Source of the DNA: Poriferisodalis sp965116245
GTDB taxonomy: Bacteria > Actinomycetota > Acidimicrobiia > Acidimicrobiales > Poriferisodalaceae
Reading direction: 5' to 3'
Length of the DNA stretch: 64,000 nucleotides
Assembly (NCBI GenBank): GCA_965116245.1
Contig: OZ220497.1
Coordinates: 1,984,001 to 2,048,000 of the forward strand
This document shows positions 44,263 through 52,905 of this stretch, piece by piece (the first letter of the stretch is position 1; each line of letters opens with the position of its first letter). Made by a program: the position numbers and the translations under genes. Under the pieces are notes generated by a model. The model made no database searches, was not told the origin of the DNA, and was given only the letters and a program-made list of their open reading frames with translations.

Positions 44263-47045
44263 ATCAATACCTGCTCTTCGCGATCATCGGCTTCGGCTTC
44301 GGCGCCGTATATGCCGCGATCGGTATGGGTGTGGTGATCACCTATCGCGGAACCGGGGTGATCAACTTTGCGACGGGCGCGATGGCGATGTGGGGCGTCT
44401 ACGTCTATGACGAGCTGGCACGGACTGGCCATCTGGTCTTTCCCGTAGCCGTCCTTCCACACAAGGTGCATGTAGCTGACGACCTGGCTTTCGTGTGGTC
44501 TTTCTTGGGTGCCGTGTTGTCGTGTGCGCTGATTGGTCTATTGGTGCATGTGTTGGTGTTTCGGCCGCTTCGACGTGCGCCGGTGCTAGCGAAAGTGGTG
44601 GCGTCGGTTGGCGTGTTGATCTTCTTGCAGTCGCTCATAGCCATGCAGTTCGGCACCACGCCCAGGGCTGTTCCGAAGATCCTGCCCGCCGAGCCGATGA
44701 GCGTCGGCGATGTCACGTTCGCTCGGGACCGGCTCTGGTTGGCCAGTGTGGTGGTGCTCGTAGCGGTTGTCGTCTGGGCGTATTTTCGCTTCACCCGCCT
44801 CGGGCTCGCCACCCGGGCCTCCGCGGAGAACGAGCGCGCTGTCGCTCTGGCGAGCCACTCGCCAGACATCTTGGCTGGCTCTACCTGGGTGCTGTCAAGC
44901 ACGGTCGTGGGGGCGCTGGTCATTCTTGCGGCGCCGCTGTCGATTCTGAACCCGTTCAGCTACGTGATTGCCATAGTCCCTGCATTGGCCGCGGCGTTAA
45001 TCGGGAAACTGCAATCTATCGCTATCACCGTCGCCACCGGACTGACGTTGGGTTCGGTCCAGTCGTTGGTGACGTTCCAGACCACCAAGTCGTATTGGCC
45101 GGACTGGGCGGTCACCGGCCTCAGCGACGCAGTCCCGTTCGCAGTGATCGTCGTCGCATTGTTCATCGTTGGAGAGTCGCTGCCAACCAGAGGTGCGGTG
45201 AAGACCGACCCGCTCCCTGACATCATCCGGCCCAACACCAATCCCAGACTGGTGGTGCCGTTGGTTGTGATAGCCACGGTCTTGATATTTGTGCTTGACG
45301 GCAGCTACCGATTTGGCGTCATCGCCAGCTTGATCTTTATCATCATCATGTTGTCGCTGGTTGTGCTCACCGGTTTGGTGGGCCAGATCTCCTTGGCCCA
45401 GGCCGGAATCGCGGGAACAGCGGGTTTCGCGCTCAGCAAACTCGCCGAGGACGCTTCGATCCCGTTCCCTGTCTCGACTGTGCTTGCTGCGGTGGTGGCG
45501 GCGTTCTTCGGCGTACTTGTCGGGATTCCGGCACTGCGGATCCGTGGCGCGCAGCTCGCGGTGGTCACCATCGCGGGCGCGGTCGCGCTCGAAGAGTTCG
45601 TATTCCGCAACCCCAGCCTCAGTGGCACTTCGGGCAACCCGATTCCGGACCCGACGATCTTCGGGCTCAACTTCGGCGTCCGCGAAGGCCGCACCATCGC
45701 CCGCATCGAGTTCGGCCTCTTGGTGCTCGTCGTCACTGTCCTGTGTGCGCTCGCGGTGGCCAACCTGGCGCGCAGCGCCACCGGGCGCAGGTTCATGGCG
45801 GTCCGGTCGAACGAGGCCGCCGGGGCCTCGGTTGGGATCTCGGTAGCCCACACCAAGCTGGTCGCCTTCGGATTTGCGTCGTTCCTGGCTGGCCTCGGTG
45901 GCGCATTCCTCGGCTATAGCCGAGGTCAGCTCTCCGCCGACAGCTTCACCACGCTCGTCGGGCTGTCGTTCTTGGCCTTCGCATACCTGGGAGGCATAAC
46001 CAGCGTGTCTGGCGCTGTGATTGCGGGCATTGGGGCACCGCTTGGGTTGGCTTTCGTCGTGTTGGACCGCAACATCGAGCTCGGAGGTTCCTACACGCTG
46101 TTTGCAGGGTTTGCTCTGGTCGTCACCGCGATCTTCAATCCCGAAGGTATCGCTGGTGCCAACCAGAAGAACTGGCAACGGCTCAAGCACCGCTTCGGTA
46201 GGAGTTCACGGGTTGCAGCAAGCCAGGTCGCGGCCACGACCGCTGCTGAGCCCTCAGAACGAGCGCACCGAACCCGCCCCGACTTTACCGACGCACCGGT
46301 GGCGCTCTATGTGCAGTCCCTGGGTGTCTCCTATGGTGGTTTGCGCGCTGTCGATGGCCTGTCGATGCGGGTGCGTGAGGGCGAGATCGTCGGGCTGATC
46401 GGCCCCAACGGTGCGGGCAAAACCACCACCATCGACGCGCTCACCGGGTTCACGCCTTCGGACGGGGAGGTGCGATTCCAGGGAGCAGAAATCTCTGCAC
46501 GAGGACCTCACGAGCGCGCTCGCGACGGGCTGGTGCGGACCTGGCAGTCGCTGGAGCTGTTCACCGACCTCACGGTTGCAGAGAATTGTCGAGTTGCCAA
46601 CGAACGCGCCGGGCTCAAGGATCTGGCGCTCGATGTTGTCGCCCCGAACCGCGAGCGGAGCATGAGCGACGTCGAGTGGGCACTTGAGGTAACTCGGCTC
46701 GCTGATGTGAGGAATGCCCGGCCGAACGAGCTTCCGTTGGGCCGCCAGAAACTTGTCGGCGTCGCTCGAGCCCTCGCCGGGGTACCGACAGTGGTATTGC
46801 TCGACGAGCCGGCGGCAGGGCTCGGCACCGACGAGAGCAGAGCCTTCGGCCACGAACTGTTGGACATTGTCGAGCACGGCATCTCGATCCTGCTCGTCGA
46901 CCACGACATGAACCTGGTACTCGATGTCTGTGACTACATCTATGTGCTCGATTTCGGTCAGCTCATAGCGGAGGGCACCCCCACTGAGATCCGAGCGGAC
47001 CAGCGAGTGATCGAGGCGTACCTCGGGACGGAGATCGCGGTATGA
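44259..47045 (+). CDS. Triple-fusion ABC transporter: LivH-LivM-LivG in one chain
   Basis: The 928-residue protein joins three normally separate subunits. Residues 1 to ~300: LivH permease (YRGTGVINFATGAMAMWGVY). About 330-640: LivM permease (LVVLTGLVGQISLAQAGIAG, contact loop MAVRSNEAAGASVGISV). About 685-928: LivG ATPase with GPNGAGKTTTIDALTG near 715, LPLGRQKLVGVARALAG (an altered LSGG signature) and VVLLDEPAAGLG, DHDMNLVLDVCDYIYVLDFG. No frame break is seen. Start GTG 44259. The 3' end overlaps the LivF gene by 4 bp. Confidence 0.93.
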   Translation: MDQYLLFAIIGFGFGAVYAAIGMGVVITYRGTGVINFATGAMAMWGVYVYDELARTGHLVFPVAVLPHKVHVADDLAFVWSFLGAVLSCALIGLLVHVLVFRPLRRAPVLAKVVASVGVLIFLQSLIAMQFGTTPRAVPKILPAEPMSVGDVTFARDRLWLASVVVLVAVVVWAYFRFTRLGLATRASAENERAVALASHSPDILAGSTWVLSSTVVGALVILAAPLSILNPFSYVIAIVPALAAALIGKLQSIAITVATGLTLGSVQSLVTFQTTKSYWPDWAVTGLSDAVPFAVIVVALFIVGESLPTRGAVKTDPLPDIIRPNTNPRLVVPLVVIATVLIFVLDGSYRFGVIASLIFIIIMLSLVVLTGLVGQISLAQAGIAGTAGFALSKLAEDASIPFPVSTVLAAVVAAFFGVLVGIPALRIRGAQLAVVTIAGAVALEEFVFRNPSLSGTSGNPIPDPTIFGLNFGVREGRTIARIEFGLLVLVVTVLCALAVANLARSATGRRFMAVRSNEAAGASVGISVAHTKLVAFGFASFLAGLGGAFLGYSRGQLSADSFTTLVGLSFLAFAYLGGITSVSGAVIAGIGAPLGLAFVVLDRNIELGGSYTLFAGFALVVTAIFNPEGIAGANQKNWQRLKHRFGRSSRVAASQVAATTAAEPSERAHRTRPDFTDAPVALYVQSLGVSYGGLRAVDGLSMRVREGEIVGLIGPNGAGKTTTIDALTGFTPSDGEVRFQGAEISARGPHERARDGLVRTWQSLELFTDLTVAENCRVANERAGLKDLALDVVAPNRERSMSDVEWALEVTRLADVRNARPNELPLGRQKLVGVARALAGVPTVVLLDEPAAGLGTDESRAFGHELLDIVEHGISILLVDHDMNLVLDVCDYIYVLDFGQLIAEGTPTEIRADQRVIEAYLGTEIAV

Positions 47046-47767
47046 CCCGAGTACTGGAGACTCGAGAGATGCTCGCCGGTCACGACGGCATCCCCGCGGT
47101 TCGAGACCTCACCATGCACGTGGATGAGGGCGAGATTGTCGCGCTGCTGGGGCCGAACGGTGCTGGCAAGACCACCACACTGTTCACCGCGGCAGGAGTC
47201 TTGAAGCTGCTCGGTGGCGAGGTCAGAGTCATGGGCCAGCCGGTCAAGGCCAGCCCCCACGTCGTTGCAAAGCGAGGCGTTGCGCTTCTTCCCGAGGATC
47301 GAGGCCTCTTCTTCCAGCTAACGGTCTCGGAGAACCTGCGGCTGAACCGACGCCGCGGAAGCGAGGTCACGGCCGCACAAGTGCTCGGCTACTTTCCGGC
47401 GCTGGAGCCGCTCACCGAGCGCAAAACGGGACTGTTGTCGGGTGGCGAGCAGCAGATGCTTGCTTTGGCCTGCAAGTTGATCGCATCGCCTCGTCTCCTG
47501 ATGGTCGACGAAATGAGCATGGGCCTCGCGCCGATCATCGTGGAGCGGCTGTTGCCGGTCTTGCGCCAGATCGCGCAGGACACGGGCGCAGGAGTTCTCC
47601 TCGTTGAACAGCACGTGCAGGCCGCGTTGGGGGTAGCCGACCGGGTCTATGTGCTCAACCACGGCGAGCTGGTGCTCGAAGGCACGGCTGGCGAGCTTGC
47701 TGAGCGGCGCGACCTACTTGAGGCCAGCTACCTGGGCGACGCCGCCCTGCGTGAAGCGAGCGAATAA
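47042..47767 (+). CDS. ABC importer ATPase, LivF-like
   Basis: The 241-residue ATPase begins in a 4-bp overlap (ATGA) with the fusion gene. Walker A is GPNGAGKTTT, the signature LLSGGEQQMLALACKLI, Walker B LLMVDEMSMGLAP. The last is unusual: Glu-Met-Ser replaces the normal DEPS, though MSMGLAP is known in divergent LivF proteins. It completes the importer of the binding lipoprotein at 42825. Confidence 0.92.
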   Translation: MTRVLETREMLAGHDGIPAVRDLTMHVDEGEIVALLGPNGAGKTTTLFTAAGVLKLLGGEVRVMGQPVKASPHVVAKRGVALLPEDRGLFFQLTVSENLRLNRRRGSEVTAAQVLGYFPALEPLTERKTGLLSGGEQQMLALACKLIASPRLLMVDEMSMGLAPIIVERLLPVLRQIAQDTGAGVLLVEQHVQAALGVADRVYVLNHGELVLEGTAGELAERRDLLEASYLGDAALREASE

Positions 47768-47810
47768 GGCCAAGCTAAGGGTCACACGCCGAGTGTGCAG
47801 CCGCCTCATT

Positions 47811-47843
47811 AACCTCTCAAGCTGACAGATACCGGCCCATTAC
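47811..47843 (+). repeat. Direct repeat, left end of putative island
   Basis: This 33-bp stretch matches 55342-55374 at 28 of 33 positions, same orientation; the first 12 bases (AACCTCTCAAGC) are identical. Between the copies lie a toxin pair, an ATPase, two enzymes and a tyrosine recombinase, the last adjacent to the right copy. Candidate attL. Confidence 0.6.
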
Positions 47844-47960
47844 CAGGCCCTTCGCGTTTTTTGGGTGTGGGGGTGTTGGGTTCGGTCGGTTGAGGTTGGA
47901 TGAGCAGGATGCTGCGTGCTTGTGGCGGTCGGTCGCACGAGGCGGAGCTGCGGCTGGTGT

Positions 47961-48380
47961 TCAGATCTGCTTAAGGTTCAGCGGGTCGGGGCCGCCATGT
48001 TTGGTCACTGAGAGGGCCCATGGGCCAGCGCCCGCGTCGCTCGCCGCCTTCGAGATCTTGTCCCACCGACTCAGGAAGATCCTGAGACCCTCAGCCGGGG
48101 AGAGGTCGGTCTTTCCAGTGAAGACCACGAGCTTGGCTCGGTGCTCTCGGACTGCGGCGAGTTCCGCTGGTCGGGTCCGAATCTTCTTGTCTCTTGTCAC
48201 CAGTAGTAGCTGTCGTTCGCCGATGAACGCCAGAAGGTCCACATCCTTTGTTCCCAGCGGGACTTCGGGGCAGTCGGGATGCTCCGCGTAGAGGACTCGG
48301 CTCGGGCGGCTGACTTCGTCGAGCGCACGGCCGACCGGGAGCATGTTCTCGTCAACGAACAGTCCGCGAAGCTCACGCAA
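47961..48380 (-). CDS. PIN-like toxin (VapC45/DUF5615-type)
   Basis: The real coding part of this frame starts at TTG 48380, overlapping the upstream stop. The 139-residue product shows GLFVDENMLPVGRALDEVS, GTKDVDLLAFIGERQLLLVT, RDKKIRTRPAEL: Asp-Glu-Asn near the N-terminus and a later Asp and Arg-Asp pair as in PIN-like ribonucleases. A C-terminal extension SRWDKISKAASDAGAGPWAL may be involved in dimerisation. Coupling to a MerR/DUF433-like partner supports a toxin-antitoxin pair. Target unknown. Confidence 0.72.
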   Translation of the reverse strand: MRELRGLFVDENMLPVGRALDEVSRPSRVLYAEHPDCPEVPLGTKDVDLLAFIGERQLLLVTRDKKIRTRPAELAAVREHRAKLVVFTGKTDLSPAEGLRIFLSRWDKISKAASDAGAGPWALSVTKHGGPDPLNLKQI

Positions 48381-49059
48381 CTTCGAGCGCCTGGAGCGAA
48401 GCCCAGTCGATCGCGTCCCGAACCGAGGCGACGTCCACGGCCCACATGTCGCCAATGTCGACTGGGGTGAGCCCTGTGCGATGTGCTTCGACCAGCGTCT
48501 CCGCCCGAAGTGGCCGGCCAGCGACCACCGGACTTCCGGACGCGAAGTCGGGGTCAAGGACGATCGTGTTGTGGAGTCTGATCCGCGTTGCCTCGTGCGT
48601 CGTGGCAGAGAAGGTCGCCACATCTTGGAATCGCGTCACTTCAGGAGCGGGCAAGATGGTTTGCCCAGACCGGACAACTAGACGTAACTCGTCAGCGAGG
48701 TCGACTTGCTCCTGGACTCGGAGGACGACTTCTCGACCCTCGTTCTCAAGAAACGGGTGTGCGTGGGCGAGCGGGTGCTGCGTGTCGAAGATGTTTCTCA
48801 GCTCGTCGATGACGTCGCGGAGGCGGCTAACGGCGACTCCGCCATCGCGGTACTCGCTGATGAGGCGCGTCTCCACAAACTCGCCCCAGGTGGCGATCTG
48901 ATCGTGAGTCGTCTCTGGTCGGATCAGCGGGGGATACTGGCGGTCGTCTCGCGAGTAGCCATCGATCCATCGCCGTGCGGTCCCGCTCGTCAGTCCAATC
49001 AGCGCGTCCACCTCGGCCATGCCGTAGAGCGGCCGATTCACCAGCGAGGTGGGTGCCAT
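48373..49059 (-). CDS. DUF433-like antitoxin with MerR-like helix-turn-helix
   Basis: The 228-residue product contains PLYGMAEVDALIGLTSGTAR and RWIDGYSRDDRQYPPLIRPE, a MerR-like helix-turn-helix, then WGEFVETRLISEYRDGGVAVSRLRDVIDEL. The C-terminal segment (GSPVVAGRPLRAETLVEAHR, DIGDMWAVDVASVRDAIDWA) matches the DUF433 pattern found in antitoxins paired with PIN toxins. ATG 49059 is preferred because TACACT sits 7 nt before it; ATG 49128 with GGTGG six bases ahead is also possible. It overlaps the toxin by 8 bp and should repress the operon. Confidence 0.75.
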   Translation of the reverse strand: MAPTSLVNRPLYGMAEVDALIGLTSGTARRWIDGYSRDDRQYPPLIRPETTHDQIATWGEFVETRLISEYRDGGVAVSRLRDVIDELRNIFDTQHPLAHAHPFLENEGREVVLRVQEQVDLADELRLVVRSGQTILPAPEVTRFQDVATFSATTHEATRIRLHNTIVLDPDFASGSPVVAGRPLRAETLVEAHRTGLTPVDIGDMWAVDVASVRDAIDWASLQALEVA

Positions 49060-49145
49060 CCCTCGGAGTGTAGAGCCCCTCGCCGACGCCGCTTCGAGCT
49101 CCGAACCTGAGCGGTTTAGCACCGGCATCGATCACCACCGCTGAG

Positions 49146-49415
49146 TTAGATCCGTTGCGTGATGAGGGCAAGGCTTACGCCGTACGTCTTTGCCAAGCCG
49201 GTGTGCCCTGCACGTACCTCTGCTACGAAGGACAAATACACGGCTTCAGCGGGATGGGCGGAATCATTGACGAGTGCCTGATTTTCGTTTAGCAGCAGTG
49301 TGGCGTGCTGGGCTACTACTTCGACAAGGCCGTAGCCGAACGCTGATCGGACCAGGTGGACCAGATCACGAAAGCCCAGAAGCCATCTGCCAGCACGTTC
49401 ATCAATCACGATCAC
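49146..49415 (-). CDS. Possible small hypothetical protein
   Basis: The 89-residue frame (VIDERAGRWLLGFRDLVHLV..., ...KTYGVSLALITQRI) lies in the 490-bp divergent gap between the antitoxin and ATPase genes. No family was recognised. The rest of the gap to 49532 shows no other feature besides the 16-bp repeat at its right end. Low confidence that it is expressed. Confidence 0.25.
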   Translation of the reverse strand: MIVIDERAGRWLLGFRDLVHLVRSAFGYGLVEVVAQHATLLLNENQALVNDSAHPAEAVYLSFVAEVRAGHTGLAKTYGVSLALITQRI

Positions 49416-49532
49416 GAGACGATCAGACTGAGCGATGTCCGGAGCGACCTTGCTGATGGTCCTTCAGTGCCGATGAAAGCGCGGCCGCTGGCCATGAGTT
49501 TTGATTACTTTGGAGCCATGTTGGCGACGGCG

Positions 49533-49548
49533 AATAACTGAGAATTAT
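49533..49548 (+). repeat. 16-bp inverted repeat, left arm
   Basis: AATAACTGAGAATTAT lies 2 nt before the ATPase start codon (49551). Its exact reverse complement is at 54132-54147, also 2 nt before a start codon. The element itself has inverted ends (ATAA-N7-TTAT), the layout of a tyrosine-recombinase core site. It stands out as AT-rich in this DNA. Confidence 0.9.
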
Positions 49549-49550
49549 CG

Positions 49551-52232
49551 ATGGTGGCTACAACCGCGCACGGCGGAAGACTCACCCTGGTCGTCGCACC
49601 GCTTGACCTCGCGCTCGTGGCGGTCCGACGCGTCCTGCTGCCGGTGTTGGTCATAGTCGCAGGAATGCGGACCCTCGTCTTTCTCTCAGGGCCGCTGGAG
49701 ATCCACGCATCCGGCTGGTTCACAATTGGCGCATTTGTCGTCATCGGGTTCATCTACCTTGCGGTGGTACAGACACCCCGGATCGCGAAACTGCTGGACG
49801 CGGTGTTCAGCAAGATCCGGCGCCGAGTTCTGCTGGCATGTCCGCAGAGCACCGGCGCCGTCTTCCACGACTCGACCTTGGCGTGCCGCCTGGTCCCTCG
49901 GTACCTCAGAGCGCCGGTCTTCCGCTACGACCAGCAAAGCGATTTCGTGAAGACCCTCACCGACTACATCGCAAATACGAGCAACGGTGGCTACTGGATC
50001 ATCGAAGGTGCATCTGGCGCGGGCAAGACGCGCACAGCAATCCTGCTGGCGGTAGCCCTAGCGTGTCATCCCACCGAGCACACGCTGGCCAGCCGAGTCT
50101 TCTTCTTCGACCTCGCGACCGGTCAACGGGCTGAGACCGCAGCATTGCGCGCTCTCGCGACCCCCACCCTTGACAACGCCATTGTGATCGTTGACAACTT
50201 CCATCGGGTAACCCCCGAGACGCTGGCAGATCTAACTTACCGCCTGCTGGACCAGCCCGGTGGTGTAACGCCGCTCCTTGTCGTGTTGTTGGCGCAGCCG
50301 ACCGACGACTGGCGCCTCGCCCATGGCACCGAACTACGTCTGCTATCGAAGGCAAAAGACAACGGGCATCATCTCGAACTTGAGGGCGCACCGGCCCCAC
50401 ATATCCGCCCAGTTCTCAACAAGATTGACCCCACGTTTGCTGACAGGATTCTCCAGCCCGGCAGCACCGCTGACGCGGCTTTCGAGGCACAACTCCATCT
50501 GTCTCAAGTTGCCGCCGCGAATCGCACCGACACCGCTGTGATTAGTGAGATCATAGATGTCCTCCACCGCAGCGACAGCGAGGCGACCCAAGGTGGGCTT
50601 CACACGCTGCTCGGTGTGGTAGCCGCTCTGGCAGCCTTCCGTGGCGCCTTCACCCGCCGCGAGTTCTGGACCGCCACCGCCTCCTTGAATCAAATCGGGG
50701 AAGTCTCGCGCCGCGACCGGATCCGACTTTACCTCGGGTTGCGGCGCCTTCGCCGCAGAAGTCTCCTCACCTGGATGCGTGCAGGCAGCAGCCGCTTCGT
50801 CCTGCATGAGTCAGTCGCCCAACTCTTCGTTGACCGGCTCCGCCACAACGCAACCTTCTTGACCGCGTTTGAGATTGTCGGACGCCACCGGCTTCATCGC
50901 AGCGTTGACACCGCCGACGTCGGATGGATGTTGGCCGCCGAACTCAACGACTTCGATGAAATGAGAAAGTTGTTTGACCCCGCAATGGTCAGCGGTGCCT
51001 ACAAGTCGATGCGGCGCACAGCAACATCGCTCATCGATCGCGTCAACCCGCCGACTGACATTGGTTTGCAACTCGTCCTCATCCACGACCGCGTCGGAGC
51101 TTTTGACACCGCCCGCGACCTCGTCACCACAGTTGGCGCTCCCAATCCCATTACCAGGCTCGGCGCGGAGGTGTTGGCGGCCGAGGTCGCAGTGCGCCAC
51201 GATGCAGCGAGCCTGAGACACATCGAAACGCTTCGGACCAGCGACGACCACATAGTTGCGGCCGCGGGCCACTATTGGGCGCTTCATCTCGATGCCCACC
51301 AAGGCGCTTTTGCGCCCGACGAACTCGGCGAACTCGCAACCGACCTCAGCCAATATCTGAACTCTTCAGACCGGTGGGGGCTCAGTGTGCTTGAGCGGGC
51401 ACACTTTGATCGGTACCGGCACCTCTACTTACGTGGCGACATTGCGGTCAGCGACCTTACTGATAGCACAGACAGCATCAACCGGCTCCTCCGACCAGCA
51501 GTGCCGACCTACGGGGCGCTTACCTTGCTCTATACCCGCGCCCACTTCTGCGCACACGCCTTGCTTCCGGCGCTTGTGTTCCAGCATCAGCTACCATCGC
51601 AACAGGCGGCTACACACCTGGGATACTCCCAAGGACAACTGAGTAACCGTGAAGGGCTCCTAACGGCTACCGCCGATCTCTACCGCCTTGCAAGAGACGA
51701 GTTCTGGCAGTACGGCGATCGCGAAGCGCGTTACCTGCAAGGCGACATCATCAACGCCGACCTGATGTCCGCAGACCCAACAACACTCCCGACCCTCGAG
51801 GACGATCTTGAAGAGTATCGCCGCTTCATATCCGGCACCGGCTTCGCCTATATTCAAGCCCTGCCGCATCTCTACCTGGCCAGGTACCATGCGCTGTCCT
51901 ACTTCGATGGCCTTCTTGAGCGCAGCAACGACTTTCGGACGCCAGATGAGCATCTGGAAATGGCCAATCGGCACCTCCGGAGCGCCGCCGACTTCGAAGC
52001 CGGTGCCGAAAACCGCTACGGCCAGCAACGTGCCGAACTGTTCCGGCTCTTGCTCGAGGCCGTGAAGGGACCTCTCAAGGGCGTGCGCGTAGATCTGTCC
52101 TCGCTGCAGCGCAGTGCAGAACGTGCCGACTACCGCGGCTTAGCCAACCTCGCTGGACTTGCTGAGAGCTGCCAGCTCACCAGCACCGAGGTGCGGGAGT
52201 TTCTCCGGTTCACTCCCATAGTGCATCAATAG
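49551..52232 (+). CDS. Membrane-anchored STAND/AAA-like NTPase with helical repeat tail
   Basis: The 893-residue protein has two membrane segments near the N-terminus (about 26-46 and 55-73), then a P-loop NTPase: Walker A GASGAGKT (153-160), Walker B IVIVDNFH (Asp215), and a sensor-like strand LLVVLLAQPTDDWRLA. A winged-helix-like region follows (LRRLRRRSLLTWMRAGSSRF). The C-terminal ~430 residues are helical, TPR-like, without clear repeats. This layout matches STAND signalling ATPases that sense a ligand and oligomerise, several of which act in antiphage defence. No nuclease or other effector domain is visible. Its tail overlaps the methyltransferase gene by 7 bp (convergent). Confidence 0.75.
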   Translation: MVATTAHGGRLTLVVAPLDLALVAVRRVLLPVLVIVAGMRTLVFLSGPLEIHASGWFTIGAFVVIGFIYLAVVQTPRIAKLLDAVFSKIRRRVLLACPQSTGAVFHDSTLACRLVPRYLRAPVFRYDQQSDFVKTLTDYIANTSNGGYWIIEGASGAGKTRTAILLAVALACHPTEHTLASRVFFFDLATGQRAETAALRALATPTLDNAIVIVDNFHRVTPETLADLTYRLLDQPGGVTPLLVVLLAQPTDDWRLAHGTELRLLSKAKDNGHHLELEGAPAPHIRPVLNKIDPTFADRILQPGSTADAAFEAQLHLSQVAAANRTDTAVISEIIDVLHRSDSEATQGGLHTLLGVVAALAAFRGAFTRREFWTATASLNQIGEVSRRDRIRLYLGLRRLRRRSLLTWMRAGSSRFVLHESVAQLFVDRLRHNATFLTAFEIVGRHRLHRSVDTADVGWMLAAELNDFDEMRKLFDPAMVSGAYKSMRRTATSLIDRVNPPTDIGLQLVLIHDRVGAFDTARDLVTTVGAPNPITRLGAEVLAAEVAVRHDAASLRHIETLRTSDDHIVAAAGHYWALHLDAHQGAFAPDELGELATDLSQYLNSSDRWGLSVLERAHFDRYRHLYLRGDIAVSDLTDSTDSINRLLRPAVPTYGALTLLYTRAHFCAHALLPALVFQHQLPSQQAATHLGYSQGQLSNREGLLTATADLYRLARDEFWQYGDREARYLQGDIINADLMSADPTTLPTLEDDLEEYRRFISGTGFAYIQALPHLYLARYHALSYFDGLLERSNDFRTPDEHLEMANRHLRSAADFEAGAENRYGQQRAELFRLLLEAVKGPLKGVRVDLSSLQRSAERADYRGLANLAGLAESCQLTSTEVREFLRFTPIVHQ

Positions 52233-52891
52233 GCGTACAGTGTCAGGATCTCGCGTCGGCGTGGCCCGCCTCGATTAAAGTCGTAGAACGCCACCGCCCC
52301 GACGCGCCATCCCTCACGTTCTGCTGTCGCGCCGAGGTCGCCTTCGCAGGGACGATAGAACGCCATCTCGGGGTGTCCTCGCACCTCGAACTGAGCGTCT
52401 GTTCCAGATGACAAATCGTTCGAGACAACTAGCACCCCGCCATCGCGAGTCAATGCTCGTAGTGCCCGCCATGCCCCAGACGTCTCAGACGTCGGCTGCC
52501 ACAGGTGGCCCAACACCCCATCGCACAACACAGCGCCGAACGGTGCACCGCGTGGCGGCGAATCAGCCCCCAGGCAGAACAACTGAAACTCCAAGCCCTT
52601 GGCCCGGCACCACGGCTCGGCTTCTGCTGAACAGTCGGTGGCCAGCACTTGCCAGCCCTGTTGGCTGAGTAGGGCCTCGGTAAAGCCGTTGCCAGCGCCA
52701 ACGCTCAGCAAGATTTCGGCTCGGTCGGCATCGGCCGACCTCAAGATTGAGGCGATCACTTGACGGTAGTTCGAGTCTCGAACGGCGATAGGAGCGACCA
52801 ACGGTGCAGGCAGTCGGCGCTCCCACCGCTCATACAACGACATCTCACCAGTTGGGGCATAGTCGATTGAGGGAAGTGTCTCGTCCTTCAT
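52226..52891 (-). CDS. SAM-dependent methyltransferase (class I)
   Basis: The 221-residue protein carries motif I ILLSVGAGNGFTEALLS (61-77), an acidic motif II region VLATDCSAE, and motif IV-like FGAVLCDGVLGHLW. The post-core strand is DGGVLVVSNDLSS. Nothing indicates a DNA substrate (no NPPY). It follows the PLP-enzyme gene by 14 bp in the same direction, so the two likely act in one pathway. Substrate could be a small molecule made by the PLP enzyme. Confidence 0.8.
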   Translation of the reverse strand: MKDETLPSIDYAPTGEMSLYERWERRLPAPLVAPIAVRDSNYRQVIASILRSADADRAEILLSVGAGNGFTEALLSQQGWQVLATDCSAEAEPWCRAKGLEFQLFCLGADSPPRGAPFGAVLCDGVLGHLWQPTSETSGAWRALRALTRDGGVLVVSNDLSSGTDAQFEVRGHPEMAFYRPCEGDLGATAEREGWRVGAVAFYDFNRGGPRRREILTLYAY

Positions 52892-52905
52892 CGCTGACGC
52901 ATCAT

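Noticed and set aside
44997..46190. 397-codon minus-strand frame within the transporter fusion
   Set aside because: Antisense shadow rich in Arg, Glu and His opposite a well-supported membrane protein.
47890..47960. Plus-strand RLDEQDAACLWRSVARGGAA resembling an IS30-type transposase N-terminus
   Set aside because: The match is short and from memory only, and the frame then runs antisense through the PIN toxin gene; not enough to call an insertion sequence.
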